Positions 42,770-50,853 of a stretch of 64,000 bases of DNA are shown here, one piece after another. Source of the stretch: an uncultured Eubacteriales bacterium (GTDB taxonomy: Bacteria > Bacillota > Clostridia > HGM11514); assembly GCA_902492655.1 (NCBI GenBank), contig CABUMF010000007.1:6766-70765 (forward strand). The letters are read 5' to 3'. The notes beneath the pieces were generated by a model. The model was not told the DNA's origin. It did not search any database and worked only from the letters and a program-made list of their open reading frames with translations. Each line of letters opens with the position of its first letter. Position 1 is the first letter of the stretch. The translations under genes and the position numbers were made by a program.

Positions 42770-43102
42770 GTGGGCGCAATCATAGTTGCGGCATATTCCT
42801 ACATGGCTCTTGTGCCGGTTGTTCAGCCGCCGGTTATAAAGCTTCTGACGACCGAATCGGAGCGAAAAATCAGAATGGAATACAAACAGAAATCCGTTTC
42901 CAAGCTGACGAAAATACTCTTCCCGATTATAATTACGGTAATCACCGGTATTGTTTCTCCCAAAAGCGTTGCCTCGTCGGATTTTTGATGTTCGGAAATC
43001 TTTTTGAATCAAAGCTTAACAATTTCACCGACAATTTTCGCAATAGTTATATTGTTTGTATCAGTGTTCTCAGCCTGTATTTTGATCTGCAAATTTAAAT
43101 GA
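42770..43102 (+). pseudogene. Truncated, frameshifted oadB-like pseudogene
   Basis: 42770-42988 encodes 72 residues matching about residues 157-230 of the intact protein at 49592-50707 (VAAYSYMALVPVVQPPVI, YKQKSVSKL, IITGIVSPKSVA). The N-terminal ~156 codons are missing and a frameshift occurs at VASSDF, after which LMFGNL can be read in another frame. A further 29-codon hydrophobic tail in a third frame (43013-43102: SLTISPTIFAIVILF...) may derive from the same or another membrane gene. It is a decayed duplicate of the sodium-pump decarboxylase beta subunit. Confidence 0.82.
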
Positions 43103-43105
43103 TAT

Positions 43106-43510
43106 TTAATATCCATGATCAATATGTTGCCACTGTCCTCCGTTTGTTCTGACTAAAATCCAATTCCAATCACTGTACGTGCTATTCGGATTCAAGGACC
43201 CATCTCCACCGGATGAATCAACATCGAATGAAGATAATAAAACAATTACTTCATCTGCACCGTTCCGATCCGCCCAATCTTGATAAGCTTTTGAGCTGTC
43301 ATCCCCTGCATAATAAATCTCTTTAAGAGTGCATCCGTTCCAGTCGCTCTTAAACTCTTTTTTAATAGTGTCAATTGCCGCTCTGATGTCCTCTTCGGAA
43401 TATATTTCAGATTCTACATTATGCGTTTTTACTTCATTAACATTTCCGCCGCAAGCACTCAAGCTAAATACAAGCAGAATACACAGCATTGCACATTCAA
43501 GCTTTTTCAT
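43106..43510 (-). CDS. Small lipoprotein, DUF4829-like
   Basis: 134 residues with a lipoprotein signal (MKKLECAMLCILLVFSLSAC; lipobox LSAC at residue 20). The mature part resembles small clostridial lipoproteins of the DUF4829 type: EDIRAAIDTIKKEFKSDWNGCTLKEIYYAGD, an alpha/beta fold with a WNWILVR strand near the end. Function unknown. It is convergent with the pseudogene remnant. Family assignment rests on recalled pattern, not a search. Confidence 0.65.
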   Translation of the reverse strand: MKKLECAMLCILLVFSLSACGGNVNEVKTHNVESEIYSEEDIRAAIDTIKKEFKSDWNGCTLKEIYYAGDDSSKAYQDWADRNGADEVIVLLSSFDVDSSGGDGSLNPNSTYSDWNWILVRTNGGQWQHIDHGY

Positions 43511-43571
43511 AATCCACCCTACCTCCGCAAATTCTGAAATTTCTATCTTTTATTCCTTTGATAAAATTCTT

Positions 43572-44021
43572 TCAGATCAGCTTTTTTAATATACCGATAC
43601 ATCCCTCGTTTACATCGTTCCATGTTGCTTCAAAATCCCCTGTATACCAAGGATCGGCTACATCCCCGGGATGATTTGTAAAGTCCATTAAAAGCGAAAC
43701 CTTGTTATCGGGATCGTTTCCTGCAAACCGTGTCATATTCCTGAGATTTAAGCGATCCATTGCTATTATATAATCGTAATACGCATAGTCTTCCTTTGTC
43801 ATTTGGCGTGCTGTTTTGCCTTCGCAGGAAATTCCATGCTCCTTAAGCTTTCTTTTCGCCGGAGGATATACGGGATTTCCGATTTCCTCCGTACTGGTTG
43901 CGGCAGAAGAAATTTCAAATTGATCTGCCATGCCCTTTTTATTTACCAATTCTTTCATCACAAACTCCGCCATCGGACTTCTGCAAATATTGCCGTGGCA
44001 GACAAATAATATTCTAATCAT
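43572..44021 (-). CDS. Low-molecular-weight protein-tyrosine phosphatase
   Basis: 149 residues starting MIRILFVCHGNICRSPMAEF. The CX5R loop is Cys8 to Arg14, and the general acid Asp is in VADPWYTGDFEATW. ATG 44021 follows GGAGAG; an upstream in-frame start is rejected. Dephosphorylates tyrosine (or arginine in some Firmicutes relatives). The YDYIIAMDRLNLRNM block is typical. It has no operon partner that would reveal a substrate. Confidence 0.92.
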   Translation of the reverse strand: MIRILFVCHGNICRSPMAEFVMKELVNKKGMADQFEISSAATSTEEIGNPVYPPAKRKLKEHGISCEGKTARQMTKEDYAYYDYIIAMDRLNLRNMTRFAGNDPDNKVSLLMDFTNHPGDVADPWYTGDFEATWNDVNEGCIGILKKLI

Positions 44022-44390
44022 ACTCTCTCCTGTTATTTTAATGTCTTTAATCTTATAGTTTTGATAAATCATCCAACTCAATTTTTGGCATCATAATATT
44101 GTCATTTATTATAAACATCAGCATATATATCGGATAATATGTTATTTTGCCAACAACCGAAACATTATAATTTGAAAGAACAAAGGCTTCTTTAACAGAA
44201 TAATTTGAGATATTCAGCACATTGTTCAATGCAGAATGGCTGTTTTATTTTTTTATGGAGCATTTCACTCACCTACAGTCATTATCATACCAACATTTTG
44301 ACATTTATGCAATAGATTTTTGAAAATAAATGACATTTTTCAAATAGATTTATTTCAAATTAAGTCATTTTTCAAATCCGGTATAAAAAC
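44022..44390. other. Non-coding gap with a possible decayed ORF
   Basis: No convincing gene. On the minus strand 44053-44229 is an open 58-codon frame beginning at TTG (LNNVLNISNYSVKEAFVLS..., ending PKIELDDLSKL) without a ribosome site, ending just before the phosphatase. It could be the tail of a lost gene. AT-rich repeats of TTTTTCAAAT follow at 44331-44385. Confidence 0.4.
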
Positions 44391-44421
44391 AGAGCAGCTC
44401 CGATATGTGGGAGCTGCTCCA
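44391..44421 (-). terminator. Terminator of the Rbs-type operon
   Basis: GAGCAGCTCC / GGAGCTGCTC hairpin followed by TGTTTTTAT on the minus strand, after the binding-protein gene. Confidence 0.85.
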
Positions 44422-44447
44422 AAAAACATATTAATTATGGGATAAAA

Positions 44448-45503
44448 TTATCCTTCGTAAACGAGGTTATTCTTAACCATTTCGTCAACATTTTCGCTGT
44501 TCCACCAAGCACCTGCGATAGCAACATCCGGTGTAACTTCCTTACCCTCAGCCGCGAAAATTGCCTGTTCAACAGCCTGATAGCCGATCTGATAGGAGTC
44601 CTGAGCAACTGCGCCGATAAGCTTCGGACCGGTTGTCTTCTTCATCCATTCGATCTGCTTTGAGCCTGCGTCAAATCCGCAGAACTTAATGTCGTCATAC
44701 TTTGAGCCTGCAGCGCCGATAGCGTCATAAACCTGCTTAACAACGCCTTCGTTACTCATAAAGATAGCCTTTGCGCCCTTTTCGTAAAGAGCCTCGAGAG
44801 CAGCCTTGTAAGCCTGGTCAGCATCGCCGGGCTTAACTTCCTTGGCGATTTCGTACTTGCCCTTTGTGGAAGCGTCAGCATCGGCAAGCTCTATGAACTT
44901 TTCTTCAAAGCCGCCTGCACGGTCGATACCTGTCTGAGTTTCGTCGTGCTGAATGATACCTACAACATATGTGTCGGTAGAAGCTGCGATTTCGTCCTTG
45001 ATTGCTTCAAAGAAGTTTTCGGCGTCAAGCCCTGCAGCAAGGCGGTTGCTTGTAGCAACGGAAGAAACGATAGGATTCGTTCCTGCCTTGTCAAGAGCGG
45101 CGATGTCGTTAGCCCAGATACCGCTGTCGAACTGAACAACGGGGATTTTCTCATTGAAAGCCTGAGTGAGGCTGTCAACAAAGCCTTCGCCGATAGTACC
45201 CAAAACCATAGCGGCAGGGCTGTTGTTAAGAGCTGTACTTACCATTTCCATCTGAGAGGGCAAATCCTTGGCGGATTCGCTTGCGGGGCCCTGGAAGGTT
45301 ACATTGTAGCCGTATTTTTTACCTGCGTCAACTGCGCCTGCCTTAACCGACTGCCAGAAAGCGTGGGATTCGCCTTTTGCAACAACAGCGATTGTCTTAC
45401 TGCCGCCGTCACTGCCTTCTTCTCCGCCGCCGCAGCCTGCAAGACACATGCAAGCGGTAACGATACAAAGAGCCAACAAGAGTACCTTTTTTAAGATTTT
45501 CAT
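44448..45503 (-). CDS. Sugar ABC transporter substrate-binding lipoprotein (RbsB type)
   Basis: 351 residues; lipobox LAGC near residue 24, then a Gly/Ser spacer and a periplasmic-binding-protein fold (TIAVVAKGESHAFWQSVKAGAVDAGKKYG, VVQFDSGI, KAIFMSNEGVVKQVYDAIG, FCGFDAGSKQIEWM). GGAGG precedes the ATG. Last gene of an ATPase-permease-binding protein operon. Being distal and separated by 55 bp from the permease gene fits high expression, perhaps with its own processing. The ligand is probably a monosaccharide; which one is not shown. Confidence 0.9.
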   Translation of the reverse strand: MKILKKVLLLALCIVTACMCLAGCGGGEEGSDGGSKTIAVVAKGESHAFWQSVKAGAVDAGKKYGYNVTFQGPASESAKDLPSQMEMVSTALNNSPAAMVLGTIGEGFVDSLTQAFNEKIPVVQFDSGIWANDIAALDKAGTNPIVSSVATSNRLAAGLDAENFFEAIKDEIAASTDTYVVGIIQHDETQTGIDRAGGFEEKFIELADADASTKGKYEIAKEVKPGDADQAYKAALEALYEKGAKAIFMSNEGVVKQVYDAIGAAGSKYDDIKFCGFDAGSKQIEWMKKTTGPKLIGAVAQDSYQIGYQAVEQAIFAAEGKEVTPDVAIAGAWWNSENVDEMVKNNLVYEG

Positions 45504-45558
45504 TTTGGAATTCCTCCTAAATTTTTTTATTTCAGATTCTGTCAGAATCCGATTAACA

Positions 45559-46791
45559 TTATTTTATTTTTGCCTTTTCGGATATGAATGAATTTTTAAG
45601 CTGAAGCTTTTCTGAATTAAGAGCCTTAATTCTGTGCGCTCTTTCATGAGCCGGAACAGACTTGTCGGAGTATGCAATATCGAGCTTTTCCTCGATTGCG
45701 GCTTTGTTTTCCTTATATTCTCTGCGAAGCTTCTGAGCGGGAGTTTCAATCTTTACACGAGCGGCACGGTTGTTTTTAACGATGTCCATAAGCACAGCGG
45801 CAACAACGATGATACCCGTCAAAACATAGGTTACATAGGTTGCGTTGATGTTAACATTGAAGCGAGCGAGCACGAAGTTAAGACCGCTCCTGATAACAAC
45901 AAGCATCACGCTTCCGATAACCGAGCCTGCAACGGAAGCAACACCGCCTGCGGCACTTGTACCGCCGATATAAACGCCTGCGATAGCGTCAAGCTCGTAG
46001 CCATTACCTGTTGCAGCGGCAACGGTTGTGAAGGAAGCCGACCAGAAAATAGCCGCAATACCTGCACCGATTCCGCTGAAAACATAGGCAAGCATTTTGT
46101 ACTTATCCGTATTGATACCCGAAAGGCGTGTAGCCTCTTCATTTGAGCCGATTGCAAGGATATAGCGACCGGTTTTGTTTTTATACATAAGGTACATACA
46201 AATGAGCATAAAACCTACAACCCATATAAGCCCAACCGGGAATTTGTTGTAGTTTGAAAACAGCTTGTTGTACCAGCTTCCTGTGGGATAGAAGATGTTT
46301 GGAACCTTAACGATAATTGCGCTGAGGCCTCTTGAAAGCATCATCGTACCCAAGGTTGCGATGAATGCGGGAACCTTAAGCTTTGCAATGAGCAAGCCGT
46401 TTATAAGACCGAAAACACCGCCTATTATAATCATAATCGGTATAACCGCCCAGAGGGGGACGATATTTAAGGTATAAAGATGACCTGCAACAACGGCGGA
46501 AGCGATACACACCGTACCGATAGAAAGGTCAATTCCGCCCGTAGCGATAACGAAGGTAACGCCGAGAGCCAAAATAGCGTAAGGAGCAAGGCTCTGCGCC
46601 ATGCTGACGATGTTGTAAACCTTCAAGAAATTGGGATTTAAGATGTAGAATACCGCAATAAGAGCGATAAGGGCAAGAAGGATAATCATATTCTGTTTGC
46701 CCTTGGTGGTAACCGAATCCCAAAGCTTTGCGCCCGTCCTGCGCAGACGGCGCGCGGGGGTTAATTTGATATTTTTGTTTTCCATGTTCAT
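45559..46791 (-). CDS. Sugar ABC transporter permease (RbsC type)
   Basis: 410 residues (or 408 from the second ATG at 46785, which has better GGAGG spacing). Residues ~30-330 carry about eight to ten membrane helices with the family block GGIDLSIGTVCIASAVVAGHL, ATLGTMMLSRGLSAI and YIGGTSAAGGVASVAGSVIG. The C-terminal ~75 residues (RVKIETPAQKLRREYKENK...) are a charged, helical extension beyond the usual ~320-residue RbsC; a coiled-coil is likely. Transports with the flanking ATPase and binding protein. Confidence 0.9.
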   Translation of the reverse strand: MNMENKNIKLTPARRLRRTGAKLWDSVTTKGKQNMIILLALIALIAVFYILNPNFLKVYNIVSMAQSLAPYAILALGVTFVIATGGIDLSIGTVCIASAVVAGHLYTLNIVPLWAVIPIMIIIGGVFGLINGLLIAKLKVPAFIATLGTMMLSRGLSAIIVKVPNIFYPTGSWYNKLFSNYNKFPVGLIWVVGFMLICMYLMYKNKTGRYILAIGSNEEATRLSGINTDKYKMLAYVFSGIGAGIAAIFWSASFTTVAAATGNGYELDAIAGVYIGGTSAAGGVASVAGSVIGSVMLVVIRSGLNFVLARFNVNINATYVTYVLTGIIVVAAVLMDIVKNNRAARVKIETPAQKLRREYKENKAAIEEKLDIAYSDKSVPAHERAHRIKALNSEKLQLKNSFISEKAKIK

Positions 46792-46806
46792 TTCCTCCTG
46801 ATTTAT

Positions 46807-48321
46807 CTATGCAAGTTCACGCATTGTAGCGTACTTCATAATTTCTTCCTGAGTAAGCCCTTCGATAGGCAAATCCGCTGTAATTCTGCCCTCGCACATA
46901 ACGATAACACGGTCGGACAGACGCTGAATTTCCGCAAGCTCGGAGGAAATCATGATAATCGACTTACCCTCCGAAGCGAGCTTTTCCATAAGCTCGTACA
47001 TTTCGCTCTTTGCGCCGATGTCGATGCCTCGGGTAGGCTCGTCGAATATGAAAATATCGGCATTTTTGAGGAGCCAGCGAGCGACGATAACCTTCTGCTG
47101 ATTACCGCCCGAAAGATTTTTAACAGCCTGCTCCATTGAAGGAGTTTTGGTTCTGAGGCGTGCATTGACCTCGGCGGAAACCTTCGAAATTTCCGAATCC
47201 GAAATCCAGCCTGCGTGAATAAAATCGTCCATGGAAGCGATTACGGTGTTTTCGGCAACGGATTTTATGAGCATAAGCCCGAACTGCTTTCTGTCCTCCG
47301 AAAGATAGCATATACCGTTTTTAACCGCCGATTCGGGAGTTGTGATTTTAACCTTTTTGCCGCCTATGAAAATTTCTCCGGAATCGAACCTGTCAGCCCC
47401 GTAAATTGCACGGGCAAGCTCGGTTCTGCCTGCGCCCATAAGCCCTGCAAAGCCGAGAATTTCGCCTTTTTTAAGATTAAAGCTTACATTTTTAAGCGTG
47501 TTACCGGAGGAAAGATTTTTGACCTCAAGAGTAACGGGAGCGTCGCAGGGAACAAGGCTTTTTTCCTTTTGTTCGTTGTAGATAACCCTGCCCACCATCA
47601 TTTTAACGAGCTCGTCCTTAGTGGTTTCCTTGGTGTTAATGGTGCCCACATACTCACCGTCACGCATTACTGTTATTCTGTCCGAAATCCTACCGATTTC
47701 ATCCATACGGTGAGAAATATATATCATGCCGATGCCCTTTTGCCTTAGATCGTTCATGATTGCAAACAATTCCTCAACCTCGGGCTGAGTCAAAGCGGCG
47801 GTAGGCTCATCTAAAATAAGAAGCTTTGAATCTCTTGAAATAGCCTTTGCGATTTCAACCATCTGCTGTTTTCCTACCGTAAGCGACCCGAGCCTTGCGG
47901 TGGGGTCAATCCTTATGCCTATGCGGTCAAAAAGAGCCTTGGCATCTTCAATCATTTTGCGGTCGTCGATAAACACACCGCCCACCTTCGGTTCCCTACC
48001 TATATAGATGTTTTGAGCAACCGTCAGATGCGCCATCATGTTAAGTTCCTGGTGAATCATGCTGATTCCGGCTTCCTGGGACTCGGCAATCGAGTTGAAA
48101 TTAACGGACTTACCGAACAGCACCACATCCCCGGCATCCCTGTGATGAATGCCGCAAAGAACCTTCATGAGCGTCGATTTTCCCGCGCCGTTTTCGCCCA
48201 TAAGAGCATGAACCTCTCCGGCACGGAGATCGAAATTAACGGAACGCAGTGCATGAACACCCGAAAATCGTTTGTCAATTCCGGTCATTCTTAAAATTTC
48301 CTCATTCATCAGTTTTTTCAC
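46807..48321 (-). CDS. Sugar ABC transporter ATP-binding protein (RbsA type)
   Basis: 504 residues with two ABC domains. The first has Walker A GENGAGKSTL, signature LTVGKQQ and Walker B LLILDEPTAAL. The second is degenerate at Walker A (GLMGAGRTEL), as in all RbsA/MglA proteins, but keeps LSGGNQQK and FIFDEPTRGID. GTG 48321 or ATG 48309 (MNEEILRMTG) may be used; the latter has GGGAAG upstream. First gene of the operon, divergent from an AraC regulator. Confidence 0.92.
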   Translation of the reverse strand: MKKLMNEEILRMTGIDKRFSGVHALRSVNFDLRAGEVHALMGENGAGKSTLMKVLCGIHHRDAGDVVLFGKSVNFNSIAESQEAGISMIHQELNMMAHLTVAQNIYIGREPKVGGVFIDDRKMIEDAKALFDRIGIRIDPTARLGSLTVGKQQMVEIAKAISRDSKLLILDEPTAALTQPEVEELFAIMNDLRQKGIGMIYISHRMDEIGRISDRITVMRDGEYVGTINTKETTKDELVKMMVGRVIYNEQKEKSLVPCDAPVTLEVKNLSSGNTLKNVSFNLKKGEILGFAGLMGAGRTELARAIYGADRFDSGEIFIGGKKVKITTPESAVKNGICYLSEDRKQFGLMLIKSVAENTVIASMDDFIHAGWISDSEISKVSAEVNARLRTKTPSMEQAVKNLSGGNQQKVIVARWLLKNADIFIFDEPTRGIDIGAKSEMYELMEKLASEGKSIIMISSELAEIQRLSDRVIVMCEGRITADLPIEGLTQEEIMKYATMRELA

Positions 48322-48456
48322 TTCCCTTTGCGTTGAGTAATTTAACTAAAATTCTTGTCAAATCGTATACCCTTTATATCTATTTTAGCAAAAGAAACAG
48401 ATAAATACAATAGATATTATTGCTTATTTTACAGAGCAATAAAATCCTAAATTCTA

Positions 48457-48485
48457 TTGACTTAAGGTATTATTTGTGATATTAT
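48457..48485 (+). promoter_or_regulatory. Promoter of the AraC gene at 48516
   Basis: TTGACT (48457-48462), 17-bp spacer, TATTAT (48480-48485). The 194-bp divergent region also has to drive the transporter operon; no clear minus-strand -10 with consensus -35 was found, so that promoter may need activation. Confidence 0.6.
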
Positions 48486-48515
48486 GGTTATATAATATAT
48501 AAAAAAGGTGATTGT

Positions 48516-49385
48516 ATGGCAGTTACGCACCGCATAAACAATGAAGAACGACAGCATTATTTGCTTGAAAAGCACTATTCGCTAAAGCTCAAGCCGAATC
48601 TTATGTATGTGGGTTCACTGGAAAAAAACGTCGGCTGGAGAGAGGAGCCCCATTCCCACGATTATCTTGAGATGATTTTTATTGTTGACGGAAAAGGCAC
48701 AATCACATATGGAGAAGCCGAGGAGCATGATGTATCGAGGGGAGATATTGTAATATACAACGCCGGGGTTAAGCACCATGAAAAATCCTGCGAGGATGAC
48801 CCCATGGAAGCAAAATTCATAGCCTTTGACCACCTTAAAATCACCGATTTGCCGCCGAATTGGCTTTTGCCGCCGTCATACAGTCAGATATATCACACAG
48901 GCGATATGTACGATATATTCGACAGGTATTTGAATTTCATTCTCAAGGAGCTTAACAATAAGGAGCGGCTGTATGTGGAAATTTGCCAGAACATGGCAAG
49001 AACGCTTATCATGTATCTTTTCCGCCTTATAAACAAAACGGAGAAATCGGCGTGTCTTTTTGAAAACGGCAAAATGCTGGAGTCGGTTTCCGTCTACATT
49101 TCGGAGCATTATTCGGAAAATCTCACTCTTGACGAAATTTCAAAGAACTGCCGTATAAGCAAGTATTATTTGTCCCATATTTTTTCAAAATCATACGGAA
49201 AAAGCCTTGGAAAATATATTCTCGAATACAGGCTTGACAAAGCTCGGGATTTGCTTTCCGCAACGAAGCTTTCGGTAAGCGAAATCGCAAAGAGCGTTGG
49301 ATATTCCGATGTCAGCTATTTTTGCAGATTATTCAAAAGGGAGGTCGGATTGACTCCCCTTGCCTTCCGCTCAAAAAACAGTTGA
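48516..49385 (+). CDS. AraC-family regulator with cupin domain
   Basis: 289 residues. N-terminal cupin (REEPHSHDYLEMIFIVDGKG, VSRGDIVIYNAGVKHHEKS) likely binds a sugar. C-terminal AraC DNA-binding domain with LTLDEISKNCRISKYYLSHIF and LSVSEIAKSVGYSDVSYFCRLFKREVGLTPLAFR. AAGGTG precedes the ATG. Its divergence from the Rbs-type operon makes it the likely activator of that transporter (inference from position). The oadB riboswitch transcript begins right after its stop. Confidence 0.9.
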   Translation: MAVTHRINNEERQHYLLEKHYSLKLKPNLMYVGSLEKNVGWREEPHSHDYLEMIFIVDGKGTITYGEAEEHDVSRGDIVIYNAGVKHHEKSCEDDPMEAKFIAFDHLKITDLPPNWLLPPSYSQIYHTGDMYDIFDRYLNFILKELNNKERLYVEICQNMARTLIMYLFRLINKTEKSACLFENGKMLESVSVYISEHYSENLTLDEISKNCRISKYYLSHIFSKSYGKSLGKYILEYRLDKARDLLSATKLSVSEIAKSVGYSDVSYFCRLFKREVGLTPLAFRSKNS

Positions 49386-49405
49386 AAAATCAATTGATTC
49401 GGTAC

Positions 49406-49434
49406 TTGACAGCACCGGAAAAATGATGTATAAT
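49406..49434 (+). promoter_or_regulatory. Promoter of the oadB-like operon
   Basis: TTGACA (49406-49411), 17-bp spacer, TATAAT (49429-49434): full consensus, six bases before the riboswitch P1. Confidence 0.85.
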
Positions 49435-49440
49435 AGCCTT

Positions 49441-49529
49441 GTAAAAGGGAGTAGCAAACGAATAATCGTTTCTGATGCGTCATTACGGCAAATTTTGCCC
49501 GCTACAGAATTAAATTGCGAGACTTTTGC
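49441..49529 (+). promoter_or_regulatory. yybP-ykoY (manganese) riboswitch, copy 2, intact
   Basis: P1 GTAAAAG (49441-49447) pairs with CTTTTGC (49523-49529). Conserved GGAGTAGC follows P1; a variable hairpin AAACGA/TCGTTT; then GCGTCATTACGGC, GCC and GCTAC; then GCGAGA before the closing strand. This is the Mn2+ riboswitch consensus layout. The closing strand is also the 5' arm of the terminator at 49518-49559, so the two folds exclude each other: Mn2+-bound aptamer would allow read-through, the usual ON behaviour of this class. Confidence 0.85.
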
Positions 49530-49559
49530 TGTATTTATGCGGCAGAAGTCTCGTTTTTT
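49518..49559 (+). terminator. Riboswitch-controlled terminator
   Basis: CGAGACTT..TGC / GCAGAAGTCTCG hairpin followed by TTTTTT; overlaps the aptamer 3' strand. Ends ~32 bp before the oadB-like start. Confidence 0.85.
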
Positions 49560-49591
49560 AATATAAAAAATCATGAAAGGTGAATTTTTTA

Positions 49592-50707
49592 ATGTCTGAA
49601 TTGTTTTCAAACGCAGTCAACATACAATGGCAGCAGGTTGTAATGTGGCTTATAGGCGGTCTGTTGATTTATCTTGCAATCAAAAAGGATATGGAGCCTA
49701 CGCTTCTTTTGCCCATGGGGTTCGGAGCGATTTTGGTTAACCTTCCTCTTTCGGGGGCGGTTACGCAGGGGAGCGAAAAGGGCGTAATTGATGTACTTTT
49801 TGATGCAGGCATCGCAAATGAGCTTTTTCCGCTTCTGCTTTTTATCGGAATAGGCGCGATGATTGACTTCGGCCCGCTTCTTTCAAACCCGAAGCTCATG
49901 ATTTTCGGTGCTGCGGCGCAGTTCGGAATATTCTTTACATTGGGAGTTGCGTCCCTTTTGGGCTTTGAGCTTAAGGATGCGGCATCAATCGCAATCATCG
50001 GTGCGGCGGACGGTCCCACATCAATCTTTGTTGCACAGCACTTTGCATCAAAATATGTCGGTGCAATTATGGTTGCGGCGTACTCGTACATGGCGCTTGT
50101 TCCTGTTGTTCAGCCGCCTGTAATCAGGCTTCTCACAACAAAGTCCGAAAGAAAAATCAAAATGGATTACAAGCAGAAGTCCGTTTCAAAGCTTGCAAAA
50201 ATCCTTTTTCCGATTATTATTACAATCATCACCGGAATTGTATCACCTAAAAGCGTAGCCCTGATCGGCTTTTTGATGTTCGGAAATCTCATAAGGGAAT
50301 GCGGAGTGCTCGATTCGCTTTCCGAAACCGCACAGAAGGTTCTGGCAAACCTTGTAACCCTTTTCCTCGGAATAACGATAGCCACAAAAATGCAGGCGGA
50401 GCTTTTCCTCACAAAGGAAACCCTTATGATTATAGGTCTGGGGCTTGTGGCATTTATATTTGACACCGCAGGCGGCGTTATTTTTGCGAAAGTCCTCAAT
50501 CTGTTCCTCAAAAAGGGCAAGAAAATCAACCCCATGATCGGTGCGGCGGGCATTTCGGCATTTCCTATGTCCGCAAGGGTTGTGCATAAGCTCGGGCTCG
50601 AGGAGGATAATCAGAATTTCCTTCTTATGCACTCAATCGGGGTTAATGTTTCGGGACAGATTGCGTCGGTTATCGCAGGCGGCATGATTCTTAATCTTAT
50701 CAAATGA
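49592..50707 (+). CDS. Sodium-pumping decarboxylase beta subunit (OadB/MmdB/GcdB family)
   Basis: 371-residue polytopic membrane protein. ATG 49592 has AAGGTG upstream. Family marks: LPMGFGAILVNLPL, FIGIGAMIDFGPLLSNPKL, AIIGAADGPTSIFVA with the conserved Asp (~140) of the sodium site, and YSYMALVPVVQPPVI. The beta subunit decarboxylates carboxybiotin and exports Na+. The partner carboxyltransferase and biotin carrier genes are not in the window, so the substrate (oxaloacetate, methylmalonyl-CoA, glutaconyl-CoA) is unknown. It is controlled by the riboswitch and followed by a gamma-like small protein. A decayed copy is at 42770. Confidence 0.9.
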   Translation: MSELFSNAVNIQWQQVVMWLIGGLLIYLAIKKDMEPTLLLPMGFGAILVNLPLSGAVTQGSEKGVIDVLFDAGIANELFPLLLFIGIGAMIDFGPLLSNPKLMIFGAAAQFGIFFTLGVASLLGFELKDAASIAIIGAADGPTSIFVAQHFASKYVGAIMVAAYSYMALVPVVQPPVIRLLTTKSERKIKMDYKQKSVSKLAKILFPIIITIITGIVSPKSVALIGFLMFGNLIRECGVLDSLSETAQKVLANLVTLFLGITIATKMQAELFLTKETLMIIGLGLVAFIFDTAGGVIFAKVLNLFLKKGKKINPMIGAAGISAFPMSARVVHKLGLEEDNQNFLLMHSIGVNVSGQIASVIAGGMILNLIK

Positions 50708-50717
50708 GGTGATTGTT

Positions 50718-50852
50718 TTGAATATACAGGCATTTTTGGATACAATACCGATTATGCTCAAGGGCATGGCAGGCATATTTGTAGTTACGGTCATGATAAT
50801 AATTGCAATGTATGTACTTGGCAAAATCGGAAAAGATAAAGGAGAGAAGTAA
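50718..50852 (+). CDS. Small membrane protein, decarboxylase gamma-like
   Basis: 44-residue frame from TTG 50718 (GAGGTGAT upstream at correct spacing) to TAA 50852. One central membrane helix (GIFVVTVMIIIAMYVLG) after LNIQAFLDTIPIMLKG, and a short basic/acidic tail KIGKDKGEK. Location 10 bp after the beta subunit and the single-helix layout fit the small gamma (OadG-type) subunit that holds the pump together. Shorter than typical OadG (~80) and lacking its His-rich zinc tail. Confidence 0.7.
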   Translation: MNIQAFLDTIPIMLKGMAGIFVVTVMIIIAMYVLGKIGKDKGEK

Positions 50853-50853
50853 T

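Noticed and set aside
44053..44229. 58-codon minus-strand frame before the phosphatase gene
   Set aside because: No ribosome site and no recognisable family; kept only as a possible remnant in the description of the gap.
45634..46146. 170-residue plus-strand ORF opposite the permease gene
   Set aside because: Shadow of a well-supported RbsC frame; cysteine-rich low-complexity translation and no ribosome site.
49441..49559. Sodium (DUF1646-type) riboswitch, suggested by the Na+-pump gene
   Set aside because: The GGAGTAGC and GCGAGA elements around P1 match the yybP-ykoY manganese class; I could not match them to the sodium class.
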